This document shows positions 1 through 6,147 of a DNA stretch of 6,514 nt, one piece after another. Position numbers and translations under genes: made by a program. Every line of letters starts with the position of its first letter. The first letter of the stretch is position 1. Source of the DNA: an uncultured Alphaproteobacteria bacterium (GTDB lineage Bacteria > Pseudomonadota > Alphaproteobacteria > Micavibrionales > Micavibrionaceae); assembly GCA_946480475.1 (NCBI GenBank), contig CAMLJM010000055.1:1-6514 (forward strand). The letters run 5' to 3'. The notes below the pieces were generated by a model. The model did no database searches. It was not told where the DNA came from and saw nothing but the letters and a program-made list of their open reading frames with translations.

Positions 1-3000
1 CTATCGCCAGCCAGGGCGCCCAGAACAGAATTTCCGTTGCCGCTGTCATTGGCGTATAGAGAACCATGGCCCACTGCGACGTTATTGTTACCGCCTGTCA
101 GGCTATAAATAGCCTGAGAACCAACTGCAACGTTGTTACCACCCGTGCTACCCGCTTGGCCACGAAGGGCAAGATGGCCGAATGCCTGATTATAAGAACC
201 ATTATTGTTACCAAGGGCCAGGTAACCTACAGCATTATTAGACGATCCCGTTGTAAGGGCGCCCAAAGCCCCATAGCCAAGAGCATTGTTATTATCACCT
301 GTTGTCACGGCGTCTGCTGTGGTTTGCCCAATGCCAATGTTGTATTGGCCTGTAGCCTGAATGGCGGCACCTGCCCCCATGCCCAACCACATATTAAAGT
401 CGCCCGTATAGTCGGTTTCAGCGTCGCTTAAATCGTCAATCGCGATACCGCCACCGCCCGTGGTGATGATGTCATACCAGCCGCCGCCCTGATAACCTTC
501 GAATTTACCGGTTGTGCTGTTATAACGGATCATGCCGTTCGCAGGAACTGCCGGGCGATTGGTACCATCGCCTACGGGCAGCGCTATTGCACCCGTACCG
601 CCTAATGTCAGGTTACCCGCAGAACTAAAAGTAAAGCGTGGGTCAGTGCCCAAGACGCCATTGCTATTGAATACAACTTCGCGGTTTGTACCCGGCGCGC
701 CCACGCCGCCCGTCGCGACAGATTCCGCTGTGAAACAGTTCAGGCCGTTTTCGTCGCAATACTGAACAGCGCCTACACCGCCTTCGACGTCCACCGATAA
801 TGTGCCGCTGACAGCCGGATTAGCGGCAGGCGTCTGGTCAATCAGCATGCGGCCACCCAACAACGCCCATGTGTTGTTAGCGGTCACATTGACGCCGCTT
901 TGATCGCCCATAATCGTGACATGCGACTCGTTACCCGAAACAATCGGCAGAGCGCCTGTAGCAACGCCAAGACCCCAGATCACGGAATTCACGCCGCTTG
1001 AGGTGACGCCGTAACCTAACGCCACAGATCCGGTGTTTGTCGCCTGCGCGTTTTGACCGATAGCCATGGAACCGTAACCGCTGGAAACGATATCCTGACC
1101 AAGGGCGCGCGCATAATCACCATTTGCCTGTACGTTACGACCAAATACAAAGCTGTAATCGCCAATATTGGCGTCATCCCACTGTGCGGCATCCACCGAA
1201 CCTGCACGGAAAGAACCAGATTCAGGATCAAAGAACATGCGCGTGCCAGCCCCAGCTACGGGCGCACTGGCCGTACCGCTCCAGACTCCCGTTACAAGGA
1301 AGTCGCCATTTACATGGAAATCAGCCAATGGATCGTTTGTGCCCACACCGACAAAATCAGCTGTGTAATAAAGACGGGGATCAGCAACAGAGATACGCGT
1401 CCAGTAGCTGGCTGCGCCACCGCCGCCGCCGCCGCTGGTGCCGATATCTTCCCAGTCGTTGGTCATAGACGAGCAGACTTGCAGCAAGTCGCCAGAAACA
1501 TAGCGGATCGCACCATAGATCGTCGCGCCGCAAGGCACCGCCGATGTGCCAACCTTGATCTCGCCGCCCACATCTAATGTAGCGTCAGGGCTGGCAACGC
1601 CAATGCCCACATCACCTGTGCCATCAATAATGAAGCGCGTAGAGCCGCCTGTAACCAATGATAAAGTATTATCAACGGAACTGAACATCCCTGTACCGGG
1701 TTCTGTCTCAAAACCTGGCAGCGCCGCTGATGTTGTCGCCATACGGGAGATGAAGCGGTCAGCCGTAATGTTATCATTCACGATCAGACTATTGGTTGTC
1801 AGTTCATCACCGACAACAAGATCACCTGCAATATTACCGTTCGGCGCATCAAACCCAGATGACGTCACGGTCATACCCGTAGAGCCGCCTGCGCTAAACC
1901 CAAGGCCGCCGGAGGAATAGTAAATACCTGTGTCAGTATCGCCCGTGAAGCTGAATGTCGGCGCGGCAGCAGAACCATTCGCGCCGCGCAGCCAGCCGCC
2001 GAATGTAGCATCGCCCGCCACATCGATCGTACTGTTAAAGTCAACAGCGCCGCCCACATTCAGCGTGCCCGTCAGAGTTGTATTAATGCCGACGGTCAGA
2101 TTATCATCAACATTCAGATCACCTGCCACATCAACATCGGCGCCAAATACGCTGTCGCCATCTGCCGATAAGCCGCCACCGCTGTTGAAACGCAAGCCCG
2201 GATCGGCCGCCATAATGCCGCCCGCGTTAAATTGAATTTCGCCATCATTACCAGCGGCCGCGACAATAGCGCCCGCACCACCGATATCGGCCCAGTATTC
2301 ATCCGTTGCGGGGTCTGAATCAAATGGGTCGCAAATCTGCAATACCTGACCGCCGACGCCGCCACCCGTCTGACGGCGCATTGCGCCCGCATTGGCGTTT
2401 CTTGTTGCTATATTACAATCAGCGTCTAGCAGACCTGTTTCATCTGGCAGGAAGAACCAGCCTGCGTTCGGATTGCTTACATTATTTCGCAAATCAACAG
2501 TGCCGCCGAATGATGTATCCGTCTGGAAGCTTACATCGCCACTGGAAAACTGCGCCCCTTGCTGGACATCAAGCTCTTTGCCGGTGGTGATCATGTCGGG
2601 ATCACCCGATTTCAAATACCACAATCCGCCGGAAGCTTCGTTTGCTTCAGCATACGTCATATCAACGATGATATCGTCAGCACCATTTACGCCACGCGTG
2701 AAATAAGCGTCGCTGGAAGCAGGTGCATTATTACATGTCACACCGAATTCACGGTCAGGACCAGCAGAGATAACAGCGATCACAACACCGCCCGCGCCAG
2801 GAACACCATCAAGCAGCGGCTGGCCCGAACCATCAGCACAGGCACTACCAATCGTAGGACCACCGATAGAACCATGGTCCCATCCGCAATAACCATACGG
2901 CTTGCCCCATGGGTCGTTTGTTGTGGACCCTACGCTCGGTAATTGACCACCCCCGACAAGGCCCGGCAAAGCGACGCCCGGCGCCGTTGGTTCAATCAGC

Positions 3001-3245
3001 CCGTCGCCATCGCAATCCGGTGCCGGATCGCCCACAGACGTATCGCGTTGTTGTGCTTCCAGCATCGCCAGCTTCATGGCGATCTGCATTTGGCTGTCGG
3101 CCTTGGCGCGCTGGTTCAAGGCCACGACAGTACCGACAGGGCCCCGCATCAGGGTTGATGTGGCAGCACCCACCACGCCGACAAGCGCCACCGCGCCGAA
3201 CAGCGTGAAGAAGATGTTACCGCTTTCACCCCAACGTTTCGTCAT
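1..3245 (-). CDS. Large fibre/adhesin-like protein with pseudopilin-like N-terminus (3' end beyond window)
   Basis: The frame is open from an ATG at 3245 to the window edge, giving 1081 codons with no stop or frameshift. The start has GAGG nine bases upstream on the minus strand. Residues 11-30 form one hydrophobic segment preceded by basic residues. Residues 40-175 resemble GspG-type pseudopilins: an amphipathic helix (44-66), DPWGKPYGYC (111-120) and ISAGPDREFG (159-168). A canonical prepilin cleavage site with Glu at +5 is not seen. The rest is low-complexity fibre: GDTDTGIYY (435-443), two VGIG/VGVG..P...(L/F).V.G motifs (546-564, 632-648), YadA-head-like repeats (about 696-760) and NN(V)A.G.xAL repeats (about 968-1081). 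The protein is probably exported and surface anchored. The missing C-terminus may carry a trimerisation or S74-type chaperone domain, which is inference. A phage-derived tail fibre is possible, but no other phage genes are nearby. The reading frame is certain, the function is not. Confidence 0.85.
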   Translation of the reverse strand, partial: MTKRWGESGNIFFTLFGAVALVGVVGAATSTLMRGPVGTVVALNQRAKADSQMQIAMKLAMLEAQQRDTSVGDPAPDCDGDGLIEPTAPGVALPGLVGGGQLPSVGSTTNDPWGKPYGYCGWDHGSIGGPTIGSACADGSGQPLLDGVPGAGGVVIAVISAGPDREFGVTCNNAPASSDAYFTRGVNGADDIIVDMTYAEANEASGGLWYLKSGDPDMITTGKELDVQQGAQFSSGDVSFQTDTSFGGTVDLRNNVSNPNAGWFFLPDETGLLDADCNIATRNANAGAMRRQTGGGVGGQVLQICDPFDSDPATDEYWADIGGAGAIVAAAGNDGEIQFNAGGIMAADPGLRFNSGGGLSADGDSVFGADVDVAGDLNVDDNLTVGINTTLTGTLNVGGAVDFNSTIDVAGDATFGGWLRGANGSAAAPTFSFTGDTDTGIYYSSGGLGFSAGGSTGMTVTSSGFDAPNGNIAGDLVVGDELTTNSLIVNDNITADRFISRMATTSAALPGFETEPGTGMFSSVDNTLSLVTGGSTRFIIDGTGDVGIGVASPDATLDVGGEIKVGTSAVPCGATIYGAIRYVSGDLLQVCSSMTNDWEDIGTSGGGGGGAASYWTRISVADPRLYYTADFVGVGTNDPLADFHVNGDFLVTGVWSGTASAPVAGAGTRMFFDPESGSFRAGSVDAAQWDDANIGDYSFVFGRNVQANGDYARALGQDIVSSGYGSMAIGQNAQATNTGSVALGYGVTSSGVNSVIWGLGVATGALPIVSGNESHVTIMGDQSGVNVTANNTWALLGGRMLIDQTPAANPAVSGTLSVDVEGGVGAVQYCDENGLNCFTAESVATGGVGAPGTNREVVFNSNGVLGTDPRFTFSSAGNLTLGGTGAIALPVGDGTNRPAVPANGMIRYNSTTGKFEGYQGGGWYDIITTGGGGIAIDDLSDAETDYTGDFNMWLGMGAGAAIQATGQYNIGIGQTTADAVTTGDNNNALGYGALGALTTGSSNNAVGYLALGNNNGSYNQAFGHLALRGQAGSTGGNNVAVGSQAIYSLTGGNNNVAVGHGSLYANDSGNGNSVLGALAGD

Positions 3246-3736
3246 ACGTGGAGGCCTCGCGATAAGGCTCTAGATTGTCGGTAGAAAAATCCCAAAAAAC
3301 TTCCCCCGGGTTTTACACGGGCACCCCTGCAGAGGCGTTGATCCCGTATTATTAATCTTTTCAAAAAAACATTACTAAATTGATAAGAAATTAAGTCGTT
3401 AACCATTTGTAAAAACATAGGCAAATCAATACACTTAACCCCATTTATTGGAATTATGAAAAATTTATTAACGACCATGTTTACCAGCAAATTCATAGGC
3501 TTCCGGAACGCGTAAAAAGTCTAACTATGCGAGAGAGGATGAATGGTCAGGCTGAACGCCCAACCGGATTCAGAGTTTTAAAACTATCGACTATGTTACT
3601 GATAAAACTGGAAGAGATCAATCCATCCACAGACTTATCCATAATTCGAATTGGACTGACGATCTAAAATGCAAAAAAGCGAGTCTTTGCTTGGAAAAAT
3701 GACTCCCCTTACCTAGATTAAAGGGGTGAGATTCAC
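3246..3736. other. Intergenic region between divergent fibre gene and dsbB
   Basis: This stretch of about 490 bases must hold the promoters of both divergent genes. Bases 3340-3480 are strikingly AT-rich compared with the genes on either side. I could not pick out a convincing -35/-10 pair for either gene. Two DnaA-box-like nonamers (3623-3631 and 3635-3643) sit near the dsbB side. A 46-codon open frame (3527-3667, plus) has a plausible composition but no properly spaced ribosome binding site, so it is not called as a gene. Confidence 0.6.
3705..3730 (+). promoter_or_regulatory. dsbB ribosome binding site with facing inverted repeat
   Basis: AAGGGGTGAG (3721-3730) is a good Shine-Dalgarno match that ends six bases before the ATG at 3737, and it decides the dsbB start. 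Its AAGGGG part (3721-3726) is exactly complementary to CCCCTT at 3705-3710, with a ten-base loop. A transcript starting upstream of 3705 could therefore hide the site in a six-pair stem. The pairing is seen in the sequence; regulation by it is inference. Confidence 0.55.
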
Positions 3737-4288
3737 ATGATTCCAACTGTAAAACCACTTCCAATGACCCCATTTTCTCCCAAAATGATTCTTTCCCACC
3801 CGGTTTTGGCCCCCTTCGGGCTCCTTTTACTATCTATGACCGCCTTGGGATCGGCTTTAACGTCGCAATATGCCTTTGGAATGACGCCCTGCCCCCTTTG
3901 TTTGTATCAACGGTGGCCATACGGGATTATCATTGCCTTAAGCCTGATAGCGCTGCTTATGGGACTGAAAAAGCAGGATAAAGCCGTTTCCGGACTGGTT
4001 TTTCTATGCGGACTGGCTCTCTTGGCTGGTGGCGCGATCGCTTTTTACCATGTGGGCGTGGAACAGCATTGGTGGAAATCATTTCTGGAAGGCTGCACCA
4101 TCAATTTCGACAATGCACAGGATTTGCTGAAACAAATTGAGGGCACGAAAGCCGCCCGCTGCGATGAAATCCCCTGGAGCCTATTTGGCATTTCAATGGC
4201 TGGGTATAACGCCATCATTTCCCTGATCGCAGGCCCGATCACACTCATAGCCTCATTATTGATCATACGCCGGGCAAACGGTTTTTAA
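3737..4288 (+). CDS. dsbB: Disulfide bond formation protein B (DsbB family)
   Basis: This is an inner-membrane quinone reductase of 183 residues that reoxidises the periplasmic thiol oxidase DsbA and passes the electrons to ubiquinone or menaquinone. Four hydrophobic segments are visible at about 22-43, 62-77, 84-104 and 155-177. The first periplasmic loop carries the redox pair in PCPLCLYQRWPY (C52 and C55), followed by R59, the counterpart of the arginine linked to quinone binding in the family. The second periplasmic loop carries C120 (EGCT) and C142 (ARCDEIPW), the pair that exchanges with DsbA. All four catalytic cysteines are present and the length is normal for the family. The start at 3737 is chosen over ATGs at 3764 and 3785 because of the AAGGGGTGAG site. 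The gene stands alone: divergent from the fibre gene, and its stop abuts the stop of the small minus-strand gene. No DsbA is in the window. Confidence 0.95.
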   Translation: MIPTVKPLPMTPFSPKMILSHPVLAPFGLLLLSMTALGSALTSQYAFGMTPCPLCLYQRWPYGIIIALSLIALLMGLKKQDKAVSGLVFLCGLALLAGGAIAFYHVGVEQHWWKSFLEGCTINFDNAQDLLKQIEGTKAARCDEIPWSLFGISMAGYNAIISLIAGPITLIASLLIIRRANGF

Positions 4289-4414
4289 CTAGCTCACACC
4301 CATCAGGTTGAGCACAACCGTAATGCAGCCGAATACGCAGGCATAAAAAATATAAAAGCCCACCGACTCCTTCAGAGTTTTCGGTTTGCTGAAATCAAAA
4401 AGATTATTAAACAT
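4289..4414 (-). CDS. Small hypothetical membrane protein (41 aa)
   Basis: A complete 41-residue frame opens at ATG 4414 and closes with TAG at 4289-4291. GAAGG on the minus strand (4422-4426) sits seven bases before the start, an ideal ribosome binding site. The first 18 residues are polar (MFNNLFDFSKPKTLKESV); residues 19-39 form one transmembrane helix rich in aromatic and branched residues with two cysteines (C26 and C30). The N-terminus should lie in the cytoplasm by the positive-inside rule. The layout resembles the first 40 residues of the 118-residue membrane protein encoded at 5071-5427: MF..L.D, a basic patch, then FY and a hydrophobic stretch ending near VL...G. Function is unknown. 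The stop directly touches the dsbB stop in convergent orientation. Support comes from the start site and the well-formed helix; homology was not tested. Confidence 0.72.
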   Translation of the reverse strand: MFNNLFDFSKPKTLKESVGFYIFYACVFGCITVVLNLMGVS

Positions 4415-4428
4415 GTCACAACCTTCAA

Positions 4429-4451
4429 AAATGCTGATGAATTCAGCATTT
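4429..4451. repeat. Perfect inverted repeat, 9-base arms, between divergent genes
   Basis: AAATGCTGA (4429-4437) and TCAGCATTT (4443-4451) are exact reverse complements around a five-base spacer. The element begins three bases upstream of the GAAGG ribosome binding site of the 41-residue gene and lies about 100 bases upstream of the VOC gene. It could be an operator for a dimeric repressor or a hairpin in the small gene's leader. No T-run follows on either strand in a way typical of a terminator. Confidence 0.6.
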
Positions 4452-4541
4452 CTAGAGGCTCACAATAAAAATATCAAGCAATTACTGAGATAGAACGGAA
4501 CTTTCAGAATACAGACACCTTTGTTCTTTCAGAGAGAATGT

Positions 4542-4548
4542 AGAGGAG
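4542..4548 (+). promoter_or_regulatory. Ribosome binding site of the VOC protein gene
   Basis: AGAGGAG lies six bases before the ATG at 4555 and fixes the start of the PhnB-like gene. Upstream, CTTTCAGA occurs twice (4501-4508 and 4526-4533), which may be chance. Confidence 0.7.
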
Positions 4549-4554
4549 ATCATC

Positions 4555-5010
4555 ATGCCTAATCCTATTCCAGAAGGTCACACAACTGTGACTCCTAACC
4601 TGATTGTCGATGGCGCAGAAAAAGCCATCGCCCTTTATACAAGAGCATTGGGAGCGAAACAGGGCGGGATTATGATGTGCCCCGTTACCGGCAAAGTCAT
4701 GCACGCCAACCTAACCATTGGGAATTCAATCATCTTCATTAGTGATGTCATGCCAGACGGGCCTAAAGCCACGAAATCTAGTTTTTATTTATATCTTGAA
4801 AACGTCGATGCCGCTTTCACCAATGCTTGCGATGCCGGCATGAAAGAAGTCTATCCATTGAAAGATCAATTCTGGGGCGACCGCACCGGCACTGTGACTG
4901 ATCCGTATGGCATTCAGTGGACTCTGGCGACGCATGTGAAAGATGTGTCTAACGAAGAGATCGAAAGAATGGGACAGGAAATGGCCAAGAAGAAAAATAA
5001 AGCGGCCTGA
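4555..5010 (+). CDS. VOC superfamily protein, PhnB/glyoxalase-like
   Basis: This 151-residue protein belongs to the vicinal oxygen chelate superfamily, in the branch usually named PhnB-like or glyoxalase/bleomycin-resistance-like. Visible signatures are the opening TVTPNLIVDGAEKAIALYTR (11-30) followed by ALGAK, then GKVMHANLTIGNSIIFISD (46-64). The second half contains SFYLYLENVDAAF (76-88) and the characteristic FWGDRTGTVTDPYGIQWTLA (106-125), then H127 and a lysine-rich tail (145-149). H50 is a candidate metal ligand by family position; the substrate cannot be told from sequence. Despite the PhnB name, there is no phosphonate operon here. The length matches single-module members that form dimers. 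The protein is soluble and cytoplasmic, with no signal peptide. It is probably transcribed alone, ending at the hairpin 14 bases past its stop. Confidence 0.95.
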   Translation: MPNPIPEGHTTVTPNLIVDGAEKAIALYTRALGAKQGGIMMCPVTGKVMHANLTIGNSIIFISDVMPDGPKATKSSFYLYLENVDAAFTNACDAGMKEVYPLKDQFWGDRTGTVTDPYGIQWTLATHVKDVSNEEIERMGQEMAKKKNKAA

Positions 5011-5024
5011 GTTAGAAAAAGAAA

Positions 5025-5047
5025 AGCCGGGCGTTTTAAGCCCGGCT
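5025..5047. terminator. Shared hairpin terminator between convergent genes
   Basis: AGCCGGGC (5025-5032) and GCCCGGCT (5040-5047) form an eight-pair GC-rich stem with a seven-base loop. Read on the minus strand, the stem is followed directly by a T-rich run (TTTCTTTTTC), a classical intrinsic terminator for the membrane protein gene ending at 5071. On the plus strand it lies 14 bases after the VOC stop, and its T-run is displaced, so termination there should be weaker. Confidence 0.85.
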
Positions 5048-5070
5048 CGCATAAGTATTTTTAACGCACA

Positions 5071-5427
5071 TTACTTGTTATTGATCGTCGTCAGCAATGC
5101 CAGCGGCACAAGGCCGAGGAACACGCTGGATGTCCACGCCAGATAAAGAGCAGCACCAACAATAATGATCGACATCATATCGCTGGTTAGCCCTCTCTTG
5201 GTCAGGATCGTAGCGCCGAGCCAAAGCACGAACAATGATCCTATCTGCGTCTGTACCGTGCCCGATTCAAAAATATTGCCCGATGCACCCTCTACAACGC
5301 CAAACATGCCCAAGGCATGTACAAGCACTGCAGAAACACCGGCAAGCACGACAACGTTAGCGACATAGAACATAAACGCGCCAATAAAGTCCCGTTTTTC
5401 GCCTACATCTGTGAGTTTCCCAAACAT
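5071..5427 (-). CDS. Hypothetical membrane protein (118 aa)
   Basis: I do not recognise this family. The protein has a short polar N-terminus (MFGKLTDVGEKRD) and three hydrophobic segments, at about 15-42, 62-76 and 86-112. A polar loop (44-61, EGASGNIFESGTVQTQ) lies between the first two, and a KRGLTSD turn between the last two. It therefore looks like a small integral inner-membrane protein without catalytic motifs or cysteines. AAGGAGG on the minus strand (5433-5439) lies five bases before the ATG at 5427, a near-perfect ribosome binding site. The HNH endonuclease gene ends 39 bases upstream on the same strand with no terminator between them, so co-transcription is likely. The N-terminal third resembles the 41-residue protein encoded at 4289-4414. 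An intrinsic terminator follows 24 bases after the stop. Confidence 0.87.
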   Translation of the reverse strand: MFGKLTDVGEKRDFIGAFMFYVANVVVLAGVSAVLVHALGMFGVVEGASGNIFESGTVQTQIGSLFVLWLGATILTKRGLTSDMMSIIIVGAALYLAWTSSVFLGLVPLALLTTINNK

Positions 5428-5428
5428 G

Positions 5429-5464
5429 ACAACCTCCTTGTTGTTTGGAAGTACCGGACAACAG
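5429..5464 (-). promoter_or_regulatory. Overlapping short hairpins at ribosome binding site of the 118-aa gene
   Basis: Read on the minus strand, TGTTGT, then ACAACA, then AAGGAGG and GTTGT follow one another before the start codon. The middle ACAAC can pair with the upstream TGTTGT, leaving the ribosome binding site free. It can also pair with the downstream GTTGT, placing AAGGAG in a six-base loop. Stems are only five to six pairs, so any regulatory role is speculative. Confidence 0.3.
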
Positions 5465-5466
5465 CG

Positions 5467-6051
5467 CTAGTCAACCAGCTCCGTATCCCAGTACAGAAAA
5501 TCCCGCCAGCTCTCATGCAGAAAGTTCGGCGGGAACTTTCTTCCGTGATCCTGGAGTTCGTACACTGTCGGCTGCCGCGGCGCTGTCCGGGGATACATGC
5601 TGCATTCATGCGGCAAGTAACTCCCTTTCAGCAGGTTGCAGTCATGACAGGCTGTGACGATATTGTCCCAGGATGTCCTACCACCGCGCGATCTGGGGAT
5701 GACGTGATCGAACGTTAAATCGCTCGTCTTGAACTCATCGCCGCAATACTGGCATTCCCAGTGATCGCGCAGAAACACATTAAATCTTGTAAAGGCTGGC
5801 TTTCTTGCGGAAGGGACAAACTCTTTGAGCGCCAGCACACTCGGCAGTCTCAGTTCCTGAGTGGGTGAACGCACGATGCGCTCATATTCAGAAATCACGA
5901 CCACTGATTCACGAAAAATGGCCTTAACAGCTTCCTGCCAAGGCCATACCGACAATGGGAAATACGACAAGGGTCGAAAGTCCGCATTTAAAATCAGTGC
6001 CGGGCACTGTTCGAGAGGCCTTATATTACTGGTAGTAAAACGCTCCATCAT
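5467..6051 (-). CDS. HNH endonuclease family protein
   Basis: This 194-residue protein carries a complete zinc-finger HNH nuclease domain. From the chosen start, a CQYC pair (C100 and C103) and a CHDC pair (C135 and C138) would bind structural zinc. FDHVIPRSRGG (114-124) supplies the catalytic D115-H116, and W128-D129-N130 and N139..K142 complete the fold. The N-terminal half contains LNADFRPLSYFPLSVWPW (21-38), typical of a widely conserved housekeeping-type bacterial HNH family rather than a homing endonuclease or restriction enzyme; its physiological substrate is not established. Start choice: AAGGAG (6059-6064, minus strand) lies seven bases from the ATG at 6051 but only one base from the ATG at 6057, which would add two residues; ATG 6048 is also possible. 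It is probably the first gene of an operon with the downstream membrane protein gene. Confidence 0.93.
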   Translation of the reverse strand: MMERFTTSNIRPLEQCPALILNADFRPLSYFPLSVWPWQEAVKAIFRESVVVISEYERIVRSPTQELRLPSVLALKEFVPSARKPAFTRFNVFLRDHWECQYCGDEFKTSDLTFDHVIPRSRGGRTSWDNIVTACHDCNLLKGSYLPHECSMYPRTAPRQPTVYELQDHGRKFPPNFLHESWRDFLYWDTELVD

Positions 6052-6058
6052 GTCCATG

Positions 6059-6066
6059 CTCCTTCT
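6059..6066 (-). promoter_or_regulatory. Ribosome binding site deciding the HNH gene start
   Basis: AGAAGGAG on the minus strand is spaced seven bases from the ATG at 6051, ten from 6048 and one from 6057. This favours 6051 over the longest possible frame. Confidence 0.65.
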
Positions 6067-6070
6067 GCAA

Positions 6071-6147
6071 CCCGCTGGCTGCGGGGGAGACCCCCTTTGA
6101 AGGCTTTGCCGAATGGCATGATGCCGCTTATATTGCGAGGGCCTCGC
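6071..6147. repeat. Cluster of short palindromes in the HNH gene leader
   Basis: Five inverted repeats lie within 77 bases: CCCGC/GCGGG (6071-6085), GGGGG/CCCCC (6083-6095, overlapping and competing with the first), GGC-TTT-GCC (6102-6110), GGCAT-G-ATGCC (6115-6125) and GCGAGG-G-CCTCGC (6135-6147). The segment is GC-rich against AT-rich flanking DNA. It may be a small REP-like intergenic repeat element or a structured 5' leader. With only one copy in the window, repetition in the genome cannot be shown. Confidence 0.4.

Noticed and set aside
1..3245. Prophage tail module
   Set aside because: The fibre repeats are phage-like, but there is no neighbouring phage structural, lysis or integrase gene, and the N-terminus is a membrane/pilin-like segment rather than a tail-attachment domain.
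66..3273. Many plus-strand open frames of 65-174 codons across the left half
   Set aside because: They lie opposite the continuous 1081-codon minus-strand frame, show the composition of reverse-complemented Gly/Asn/Thr codons, and contain no recognisable domains.
3390..3405. CtrA-like TTAA...TTAACC motif, and a similar pair at 6228-6242
   Set aside because: The TTAA half-sites are four and five bases apart, not the seven of the CtrA consensus, and such motifs are frequent by chance in AT-rich DNA.
3242..3496. 84-codon minus-strand frame ending on the fibre start codon
   Set aside because: It crosses the AT-rich spacer, its composition changes abruptly along its length, and it lacks a strong ribosome binding site. 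It is more likely promoter and leader DNA.
5467..6051. HNH protein as homing endonuclease or part of a restriction or defence system
   Set aside because: No intron, intein, methyltransferase or other defence gene is adjacent, and the conserved N-terminal half fits a common stand-alone chromosomal family.
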